This document shows, piece after piece, positions 1 to 6,876 of a DNA stretch of 64,000 bases. Both the position numbers and the translations under genes were made by a program. Origin of the DNA: QKTW01 sp052161885 (GTDB lineage: Bacteria > Bacteroidota > Bacteroidia > Chitinophagales > Chitinophagaceae); the NCBI GenBank assembly GCA_052161885.1, contig CP197396.1:4278001-4342000 (forward strand), read 5' to 3'. Under the pieces are notes generated by a model. The model saw only the letters and a list, made by a program, of their open reading frames with translations. It did not search any database and was not told the origin of the DNA. Positions within the stretch are counted from its first letter, which is position 1. Every line of letters begins with the position of its first letter.

Positions 1-1167
1 CAGCGTCGTTTTCCCTTTGCCGGATGGCGCAACAATATCAGTAAAGTCACCGCTGTTAATATCCAGGCTGAAATTCTGCAGTACGTTATTTCCCGGATGC
101 ATAAATGAAATATGCCGGAATGAAATGGATGTGATAGGGGGAATTGCAGATGTGTTTTTTTGAATGTTGGCTGTTAGCGTATCCTGCAGATCGTATACTG
201 TATGTTCGTATGTTTTTACCTGGGCTGCAAGATTGGCAATACGCACGATGCCCGGTATGATCTTATAGGCTGCTGCCATAAAGGCACCAATGCTGACTAT
301 ATCTGTTACGTGGCCGCCGTATTTGTTTAGCAATACAAGAATGAAAAGCCCGGTCACTGCAAATACTTCCACTACTCTTGACGGTACCCATTGTGTGATC
401 TGGAGTTGCGAAAGATGGTTGCCCAGCCTGTGTTTGTAGGTGCTGTACCGGTTTGCAAAAAACTCTTTTCGGTCATACATATTGCTTTCTACATAGCCGT
501 TCAGGGCTTCCTGCAGGTATTGCGTAGTTTTTTCGTAATCTTCTTTTATGTGGCGTCTTACCTTGCGCAGTTTCTGTTTGGTGATCCAGCCGGTTAATAC
601 AATAGGCGGCACGAGAAAAATAACAAGCACCGCAAATAGTTTTGCATTGAACAGCAGGATGCCGCAAATGGCCAGTAGCGCAAGAATCAGCTCCATACAT
701 ATCTGCTGTATGCCGGTAAGTATGTATTGCGCAAACTCAACAGGTTCGTGGCTTATATGATGGATGCGGGCGGCGCTGTCTATTGCTACATAGTCGAGGT
801 AATTACCATTGAGATAGGCCATCAGCTGCGCACGTGATATGCGTTCGCCTACATGGTGTGAAAAATGTGTCTGTGCCCGGTAAATAAAAAAAGCAGCGAG
901 GTTTTTCAGCCCGAAGAATATAAGAAACAGCAGCACCGGCCGGGCGGAACTATTGTCGGCCATTGAAGCAGACAATATCCAGGAGACCTTTGCGGATGGC
1001 TGTGTATAGAGACTGATCACCGCCAGTAATACAGCCAGCGACGCAATGTCTGCAAGATTCACGAGGGCATTCAGTATGGTGAGAACGGCCAGGCGTCTTC
1101 TTTCTCCGGCATTAAGTAATGCTATAGTATGTTGGACAATGGCTTTCAGTGCCTGCGTTTTTTTTAT
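1..1167 (-). CDS. ABC exporter, fused membrane and ATPase domains (3' end outside window)
   Basis: The visible part encodes the amino-terminal membrane domain of a PglK/MsbA-type half transporter: a basic leader (KERR-like AGERRRL), about six hydrophobic helices, then the start of the ATPase domain up to a Walker A at the window edge. That P-loop reads APSGKGKTT, with Ala in place of the usual first Gly of GxxxxGKT. It is the last visible gene of the minus-strand glycoconjugate operon, about 37 bases after the glycosyltransferase, so export or flipping of the lipid-linked product is the likely job (inference). The start is a problem: in this frame the upstream stop is at 1177-1179 and no ATG, GTG or TTG occurs before the first transmembrane helix. 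I placed the start at the ATA codon 1165-1167, which would read MKKTQ if it were ATG. Confidence 0.85.
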   Translation of the reverse strand, partial: MKKTQALKAIVQHTIALLNAGERRRLAVLTILNALVNLADIASLAVLLAVISLYTQPSAKVSWILSASMADNSSARPVLLFLIFFGLKNLAAFFIYRAQTHFSHHVGERISRAQLMAYLNGNYLDYVAIDSAARIHHISHEPVEFAQYILTGIQQICMELILALLAICGILLFNAKLFAVLVIFLVPPIVLTGWITKQKLRKVRRHIKEDYEKTTQYLQEALNGYVESNMYDRKEFFANRYSTYKHRLGNHLSQLQITQWVPSRVVEVFAVTGLFILVLLNKYGGHVTDIVSIGAFMAAAYKIIPGIVRIANLAAQVKTYEHTVYDLQDTLTANIQKNTSAIPPITSISFRHISFMHPGNNVLQNFSLDINSGDFTDIVAPSGKGKTTL

Positions 1168-1204
1168 GGTGTAAACTTAATGATTTTAATGCCGCAATCC
1201 GATG

Positions 1205-2209
1205 TTATAACGTTGGCTCTGTTACTTTCCGGCCCTGTTTTGCAGCTTCATAAAATGAGTTGCGTCCGCTCCATACTGCACGCAATGCTTTAAATGCAGG
1301 ACGTATCATCAGTTTGTCCCTGGTAAGCATAAATAGTAACAGGTTGCCGAATAAAGACCACAGCAACCATCTTTTTTTGATGTACGAAAGGCTTTCTTTT
1401 GTCCGGATAAAATAGTCCAGTGCAAGCGCTCTGCGATAATACTGCAGTGGTTTTTGCAGCCTGTTTGCCGGTTCGTGGTGGTGATATGCAAATGCATTAT
1501 TGAGGAGATGTATGCCGGCTGACGGAAAGCCTGCTGCAACACCATAATTGTCGCCGATACCGTGCTTGTCGAGCACCTCATCGTAAGGTGATAAAATCAG
1601 CCACTCTTTTTTTACTACAGAGGCTCCGAGTCCGTATACCGGAATGCGTACATAATCACCGTTGAAATCTGTGAGCACCGGCCAGCCTGCTTTTGAGATA
1701 TGATTCCCTTTTTGTTTGTAGTGTTTTTTTATCGGGCTGGTGATAAGATTATCAGCGCAGTTTATCTCTCCCCAGATGCTCAGCCCGAAAATGTATTTCC
1801 ATAAAAGCTCTTTGGCGGATGTGAGTGGGTAATTTCCCTGCCATTTCCCTTTGTCCTGCTGCACTACAATGCCTGAAACGGCTCCTGTTTCCGGGTGGTG
1901 GTCAATGTGTGCCGCAATTTTCTGAATATAGTCCGGTGGCACTTCTATGTCATCATCGCAGATAAATATCCAGTCTCCTGTTGCAGCCCGGATGCCCTTG
2001 TTGCGTTGTATGCACACGGAGCTTTCTGAAGGAAGGTAGATAATGTTCAGATTGCTGAAAGGTGCGAAGACAGCTGGCGCCAGCTGTTCGTCGCTTGAAT
2101 CGATGATTATGACTTCATGCAATGGATACACAGACTGCTCCAGGCATCTGAGCAGCGCAAGCAGTCTCTCTTTACGGTTGCGTGTGGGAATAACGGCACT
2201 TATCAGCAT
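1205..2209 (-). CDS. Family 2 glycosyltransferase
   Basis: This 334-residue protein has the GT-A fold signatures of family 2 glycosyltransferases: an N-terminal SAVIPTRNR strand-loop for nucleotide-sugar binding, IIIDSSD, and a DDD metal/nucleotide motif near residue 86. A carboxy-terminal hydrophobic stretch (WSLFGNLLLFML) suggests association with the inner membrane. It sits 11 bases after the methyltransferase and before the ABC exporter, so it probably adds a sugar to the glycoconjugate made by this operon. The acceptor and donor sugars cannot be told from the sequence. The ATG at 2209 was preferred over the GTG directly before it. Confidence 0.9.
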   Translation of the reverse strand: MLISAVIPTRNRKERLLALLRCLEQSVYPLHEVIIIDSSDEQLAPAVFAPFSNLNIIYLPSESSVCIQRNKGIRAATGDWIFICDDDIEVPPDYIQKIAAHIDHHPETGAVSGIVVQQDKGKWQGNYPLTSAKELLWKYIFGLSIWGEINCADNLITSPIKKHYKQKGNHISKAGWPVLTDFNGDYVRIPVYGLGASVVKKEWLILSPYDEVLDKHGIGDNYGVAAGFPSAGIHLLNNAFAYHHHEPANRLQKPLQYYRRALALDYFIRTKESLSYIKKRWLLWSLFGNLLLFMLTRDKLMIRPAFKALRAVWSGRNSFYEAAKQGRKVTEPTL

Positions 2210-2220
2210 CACGGATATGT

Positions 2221-3045
2221 TTAACCCGCTTTCTGCATGGTGATCATAAAATGGTCTCCCCAGCGGTTAAACGGGGATTTGCTCCATATTTTATTTTCCC
2301 ATTTTTCCAGTGTTTTAAACAATGTTGGATGCCGTTCTGTAAAATGCTCAATATACGGCGGCGGTACAGTGATGGCAAGCCCTTTAAGGCTTTGCAGGCT
2401 GTAATTGCTGCCCATATGCTTTATAATATACTTCGGGTTGTAATAATAACAGTCGAAATAAACGCCTTCTACACGGGCTTTTGTAGCGCCGCGCCTGAAC
2501 CTGCGAAACGCTGTTTTAAAATAACCGCGGAAGATCATCAGCATTTCCCAGAGGCATACTCTCGGCATAATTACCAGTGTAAAACTGCCGCCAGGCTTGA
2601 GCAGCGTATCAATATCGTGTAATACTTTGTCCAGTCTGTCAGTGCAGTTAAGGCCGCCGAAATTCGAAAAAACGTAATCGAACTGAGGGTTAGTACCCAG
2701 TTGTTCCAGGTTGTTAAAGGAGCATCTTTCTGCAGTGATGCGGTCCTCCATATTGTGCTTTTCTATTTTCTGCTGCAATTGCTGCAGCATACCTTTGGCA
2801 TTGTCAGTTGCCTTTATTTTGTAGCCATTGCGGGCAAAGAACATAGCGTCGATACCTGTGCCACAGTTGAGCTCCAGCATATAGGCGCCTTTGGGAGCAT
2901 ATTGCAGTACCTCACGATGCACACGGTCGCGCATCCACAGCAACAGGTTGTTGTGGTCGTCTATTTCATCAAATATGGGCGACTGCTTTGAAAAGGCAGC
3001 ATCTACATTCTGTTCCTGCAGTTGATCATTCATCAGATCATTCAT
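2221..3045 (-). CDS. Class I SAM-dependent methyltransferase
   Basis: The 274-residue protein carries the class I methyltransferase motif I (MLELNCGTGIDA, about residues 56-67) followed by an acidic motif II region (KATDNAKGM) and the FDYVFSNFGGLN segment typical of motif IV. These bind S-adenosylmethionine in a Rossmann fold. The substrate is unknown; its position between a radical SAM enzyme and a glycosyltransferase suggests methylation of a sugar or lipid-linked intermediate. The ATG at 3045 overlaps the upstream TGA stop by one base (TGATG), which points to translational coupling. A GTG one codon earlier is an alternative start. Confidence 0.85.
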   Translation of the reverse strand: MNDLMNDQLQEQNVDAAFSKQSPIFDEIDDHNNLLLWMRDRVHREVLQYAPKGAYMLELNCGTGIDAMFFARNGYKIKATDNAKGMLQQLQQKIEKHNMEDRITAERCSFNNLEQLGTNPQFDYVFSNFGGLNCTDRLDKVLHDIDTLLKPGGSFTLVIMPRVCLWEMLMIFRGYFKTAFRRFRRGATKARVEGVYFDCYYYNPKYIIKHMGSNYSLQSLKGLAITVPPPYIEHFTERHPTLFKTLEKWENKIWSKSPFNRWGDHFMITMQKAG

Positions 3046-4457
3046 CACAATAGTATTTTTTTCTGTTGCTGCTCCCTGTACGCGTACAGTGGCATTTTTA
3101 TCAGTGCTTTTACGTTCAGCTTTTCCGCCTTTTTCAGGTTGGTAAGCTTACGGTAATAAGTATGCACATAACGGTGCAGCTTCTTGTAGAATTCCGGCGG
3201 GTAAGTGCTGTGAAACATCATCGCCATCTCGTCGGAATCTGTCCAGTTGGTTTTGGATTTGAGTTCTTCTTTTACTTTTTCGTAAAACTTTGTACCGGGC
3301 AACGGATATGATACGGATATGCCTATTTCGTCCGGCATAAGCCTGCGCAGCATATCCAGCGTCATAACGATATCTTCTTTGGTTTCGCTGAGATAGCCAA
3401 ATTGCAGGAACAGCGCTGTCCGGATTTTGTGTGCTTTCAGTTGCTGCACGGCTTCCTGTATCTGCTGTACGGTGATGCCTTTATCCATAGCATCCAGTAT
3501 TTTCTGAGAGCCGCTTTCGGCGCCCATCCATACAGTTTCACAACCGGCTTCTGCAAGCGGTGTTACCTGTTCGTCTTTCAGCAGCAGGTCGGCACGTGAC
3601 TGTATCTTAAAGCGGATACGTATACCTGACTGTTTCAACAGTTCTGCAAAGCGCTTTACCCACCCGGGTTTCAGGCCGAAGATGTCATCGCAGAACCAGA
3701 TATGGTCGAAGTGATATGTTTCGTGCAGCATCTTTACTTCGCTGAACACATTTTCGGGTGTGCGCGCATTGTACCGGTTGCCGTAAATGGGCTTTGCGCA
3801 CCAGTTGCATTTGAACGGGCAGCCGCGTGTGGTGCTCATATTGATCGAAAAGTAACCGGTACTTCCCATCCAGGCTTTTTTATAGGCCTGCATATCTGCA
3901 AGATCCCAGGCGGGCAGTGGAAGGCTGTCCAGGTCGTTGAGTACAGGGCGCGCAGCTGTGCGTACCGTCTGGCCGTCTTCCCTGTAGGCAAGGCCCGGTA
4001 TTGTTCCTGCTTCCAGGTTGTTATCGCGTACGCCGTTCGCCAGGTCCAGCAGTGTATGTTCTGCTTCGCCCAGCATTACAAAATCGGCGCCATTGTCCAG
4101 GTATTTATTAAAATGATCTGTGGAATCTGAAGAGGATACGGCAACTGTGCAGCCCATTGATTTGGCCAGCTTACTCATTTCAAATGCAGCTTCACGCATA
4201 TTGGTAAGGCACATTTTGGTAAGGTAATTAAAGCCATCGTCGTAGATAACGAGCATCTGCGGCTTAAATGATTCCAGCACAGGCTGAATGGCCTTTGGAT
4301 CATTAAGGAACATTACATCGTGCAGGGCAACTTCATAACCGTGCTCCCGGAGGAAAGATGCAGCAAACAAAGTGCCCAGCGGTGCATATGGCTGCATCAG
4401 GTTCCACTGCTTTTCATCGAATTGCAGAAAATAGGAGTGTGTAAACAGGATGCGCAT
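3045..4457 (-). CDS. Radical SAM protein with cobalamin-binding-like N-terminal domain
   Basis: About 470 residues. The N-terminal third resembles the Rossmann-like B12-binding domain of class B radical SAM enzymes (PLGTLFAASFLREHGYEV, then MLGEAEHTLLDL), although the DxHxxG cobalamin ligand motif is not visible. The radical SAM core begins with CPFKCNWC; Cys214, Cys218 and Cys221 (numbered from the GTG just upstream) would hold the 4Fe-4S cluster as CX3CX2C. Family members methylate or rearrange unactivated carbons. Together with the neighbouring methyltransferase and sugar transferase it probably modifies a lipid or sugar of the glycoconjugate; the reaction is not deducible. Its ends overlap both neighbouring genes by one base (TGATG), consistent with a coupled operon. 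Confidence 0.88.
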   Translation of the reverse strand: MRILFTHSYFLQFDEKQWNLMQPYAPLGTLFAASFLREHGYEVALHDVMFLNDPKAIQPVLESFKPQMLVIYDDGFNYLTKMCLTNMREAAFEMSKLAKSMGCTVAVSSSDSTDHFNKYLDNGADFVMLGEAEHTLLDLANGVRDNNLEAGTIPGLAYREDGQTVRTAARPVLNDLDSLPLPAWDLADMQAYKKAWMGSTGYFSINMSTTRGCPFKCNWCAKPIYGNRYNARTPENVFSEVKMLHETYHFDHIWFCDDIFGLKPGWVKRFAELLKQSGIRIRFKIQSRADLLLKDEQVTPLAEAGCETVWMGAESGSQKILDAMDKGITVQQIQEAVQQLKAHKIRTALFLQFGYLSETKEDIVMTLDMLRRLMPDEIGISVSYPLPGTKFYEKVKEELKSKTNWTDSDEMAMMFHSTYPPEFYKKLHRYVHTYYRKLTNLKKAEKLNVKALIKMPLYAYREQQQKKILL

Positions 4458-5368
4458 CACGGCCTTTTTTTATTTATCTGTTCTAAAATTTTTTTCTGGT
4501 AATTGGCAGGATGGTTCTTTGAAATATGCAAGGTGGTTTTGAATGCCAGCCGGTAATCTTCCTGCGGATAACCTTTCCTGTCCCATTTTCTATGCCATTT
4601 CCGGTCTGTAAGTTTCATCAGGAAGCTATTTACGGCATCGGGCATCAGGAAATCTGCGATGGCTGTAAACGCGCGGGAAAACCATGATTTTCTGTCCTGC
4701 AAGGTTTCTTTCTGATTACTCCAGCCCCTGGTGTTGGGCAGCATATCATCTACCCATTGATTCGCCAGGGCGAGCTCTTCATACGCTTCTTTTCCGCAGA
4801 TGGGAATAAGCGATGAAAGTTCTGTTGCGGTATAAATATTTTTTTCCTCCAGCCTGTACGCCCGTTCATCAATAAAATAGTTCATACAGAACTTATGTTG
4901 CTGGCCGGCGAGGAACGTAAGTTTTTTAAAAAGGTGCAGAAAAGTGCGGCATATCCAGAGCTTGTTTTCTTTTGTTATGATAAAGAAGTCAAAATCACTT
5001 TTGGCATCTGCATATCCTTTGGAAAGTGAGCCGGAAATACCTACAAATTGTACAAACGGAAACTGGTACAGGAAACGGCCGATTTTACCGGCCAGCTTCA
5101 GATCCTTTACTGCACGGAGGTTTCCTGCTTTTCTTCTTGCAACCAGTGCATCTGCATCATTACATATGGTATAGAAATCTCCCGAACGGAACACATTTCC
5201 TTTCAGGCTTTCTTCATGCAGGTATTCTTCCACATCCGCAACGCTGCATACTGCCTGGCACCGGGCATGTATCTCCGCTGCGCTCAGCGGATAGCGGAAG
5301 AGCGCATGATACTGCAGGGTACTGTGTACAGCATGGCTAAATCTGTCATTGTTTACGGCTATTTCCAT
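4457..5368 (-). CDS. Winged-helix plus nucleotidyltransferase-domain protein
   Basis: 303 residues. The first ~95 residues look like a winged-helix unit (YHALFRYPLSAAEIHARC, then a strand pair ending in FYTI). They are followed by a polymerase-beta-type nucleotidyltransferase core: GISGSLSKG near residues 110-118 and SDFDFFII with Asp125 and Asp127, the expected GS plus DxD metal-binding pattern. Such domains transfer nucleotidyl groups to small molecules, RNA or proteins. A nucleotidyltransferase of this MNT/AadA type is unusual inside a polysaccharide operon and its substrate is not known. It overlaps the sugar transferase by 10 bases and the radical SAM gene by one. Confidence 0.75.
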   Translation of the reverse strand: MEIAVNNDRFSHAVHSTLQYHALFRYPLSAAEIHARCQAVCSVADVEEYLHEESLKGNVFRSGDFYTICNDADALVARRKAGNLRAVKDLKLAGKIGRFLYQFPFVQFVGISGSLSKGYADAKSDFDFFIITKENKLWICRTFLHLFKKLTFLAGQQHKFCMNYFIDERAYRLEEKNIYTATELSSLIPICGKEAYEELALANQWVDDMLPNTRGWSNQKETLQDRKSWFSRAFTAIADFLMPDAVNSFLMKLTDRKWHRKWDRKGYPQEDYRLAFKTTLHISKNHPANYQKKILEQINKKRP

Positions 5369-6060
5369 CGCTTCATCACAAATTTAACAGGAGAAACAAA
5401 AAAAGTGGTAAACAATATTTTCATGTCCAGCAGAAAAGACAGTTTTTTTACATAGAACAGGTCCATCCTGGTGCGGAAGGAGATACTGTGGAAATCCGGT
5501 GTAGCGCCATGAAATCCCATAGATTGAGCCAAACCGGTAATGCCGGGCTTAACCTTCTGGCGTTGAATATATGCCGGTATCATAGATGTAAATAATACAT
5601 CGTGGTATACCATATGAGGCCTGGGTCCTACTATACTCATGTCGTTTTTCAGCACATTTATCAGCTGAGGCAGTTCGTCTATATGTGTCAATCGCAGCAC
5701 GAGGCCCAGTTTTGTAACACGCTTATCGTCGGATACAGCCTGGTAAGTATCGCTCTGTTTGTTTATCTGCATTGTCCTGAATTTAATACAGGAGAATTTT
5801 TTTCCATTCAGACCTATACGCTCCTGTATAAAGAACAGTGGTCCGCGTGAGCTAAACTTTATTAGTATAAATAATACAGGTACCAGCCAGGAAAGAACTG
5901 CTGCAATAAGTACCGATGATATAAGAATATCTATGGCCCTCTTTACATATTTCACAAAAAAGGTTTCCGGTACATGATAGTATACCGGTTTAATAACATG
6001 AGTAGTGATCCTGGGTGACCTGGTAACTTTTTCCTTCAGTAATGTTGATGCAATATCCAT
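5359..6060 (-). CDS. Bacterial sugar transferase (initiating phosphoglycosyltransferase)
   Basis: The 233-residue protein has one membrane anchor (residues ~45-68) and the conserved monotopic phosphoglycosyltransferase core: IKFRTM at ~92-97, the catalytic DE in DELPQL at ~128-133, and GPRPH at ~145-149. This family transfers a sugar-1-phosphate from a UDP-sugar to undecaprenyl phosphate, the first step of exopolysaccharide or glycan assembly. It lacks the four-helix N-terminal domain of WcaJ-type members, so it is the short PglC-like form. It is the first gene of the operon. ATG 6060 was chosen; an in-frame TTG at 6084 would add eight residues. Confidence 0.92.
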   Translation of the reverse strand: MDIASTLLKEKVTRSPRITTHVIKPVYYHVPETFFVKYVKRAIDILISSVLIAAVLSWLVPVLFILIKFSSRGPLFFIQERIGLNGKKFSCIKFRTMQINKQSDTYQAVSDDKRVTKLGLVLRLTHIDELPQLINVLKNDMSIVGPRPHMVYHDVLFTSMIPAYIQRQKVKPGITGLAQSMGFHGATPDFHSISFRTRMDLFYVKKLSFLLDMKILFTTFFVSPVKFVMKRWK

Positions 6061-6161
6061 GCGTTCGTTGACAGTAATGATCAAAAATATGTTTGGGGGT
6101 TTAATGTACGTTGATGGGTTTGTGTATCAGTCAGTAATTGCCGGAACCTGTTACAAAGGTT

Positions 6162-6491
6162 TCACAGCGGGTATTTGAGCTTTATTGCCCGTACTTCATT
6201 GTTTGCTGTATATACTGATGGCAATGGTAACGGCCTGTTTCTGTGCATTAATGCAAATTCGCTGAGGTATGTATTAATGACAGATATAAAAGTGCAGTCG
6301 CCTTTGCCGATATGTAACGGCAGATTTGCAGGCCGGGCCGCATCAAACTGGTATAACAGGTGGGATGGTGGAGAGCTAATGATTATGCTGCGCAGATATT
6401 TTGCCATAGGCTGCCAAACCGAATCTCCTCCGTAAACTGTGTACAAAGCTATATGGGTAATAATTAACAACACATTCATCCTTAAATCCAT
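6162..6491 (-). CDS. Hypothetical small protein
   Basis: A 109-codon open frame with a hydrophobic N-terminus (MNVLLIITHIALYTVYG) that could be a signal peptide or anchor, followed by a polar region with no family I recognise. Nothing overlaps it except a shadow frame on the other strand. It could be a small secreted protein upstream of the glycoconjugate operon or a chance frame; the only support is its ATG, length and leader-like start. A 14-bp palindrome (6512-6525) lies just upstream. Confidence 0.35.
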   Translation of the reverse strand: MDLRMNVLLIITHIALYTVYGGDSVWQPMAKYLRSIIISSPPSHLLYQFDAARPANLPLHIGKGDCTFISVINTYLSEFALMHRNRPLPLPSVYTANNEVRAIKLKYPL

Positions 6492-6876
6492 TTTATTTTC
6501 GACTGTACCGGGTATTAATTAATACAGGTTATAAACAGAAAAGGTTGGTCTGTAAACAGGTATGTGACATTGGGCTGACAATTAGCATGCATAGTTAACT
6601 TAATTTTTAAGTTTTTAAATAAAATTAAATATTAAATGTAGATAAATAATATTCGATGATTTAAATGTTTTTTGAGGAAAAGTATCTTCTATGTTTATTT
6701 TTCACATGTGTTGTATTGGCATATTTCCGGTTAGGGTTTGGGGAGATTGCTTTGCCCGGAAATTAAAAGGTCTGCGTGCCGGATAGAGTAGTGTGATAAT
6801 GCAGGGCGTTTGCAGTACTGTAAGTTATAGACAATCAGTGCATCGCTTATCTGTCAAACGTTAGTATGTTTGAAGT
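6492..6876. other. Intergenic, AT-rich, divergent promoter region
   Basis: This 385-base gap separates the minus-strand small gene from the plus-strand sensor kinase. It holds a perfect palindrome GTATTAATTAATAC at 6512-6525 and a strongly AT-rich block at about 6600-6660 typical of promoter DNA. I see no tRNA, open frame or clear -33/-7 pair. Confidence 0.6.

Noticed and set aside
6865..6872. TATGTTTG as a promoter of the sensor kinase
   Set aside because: It matches TAnnTTTG but ends only four bases before the ATG and has no TTG at the -33 distance; leaderless initiation is possible but unsupported.
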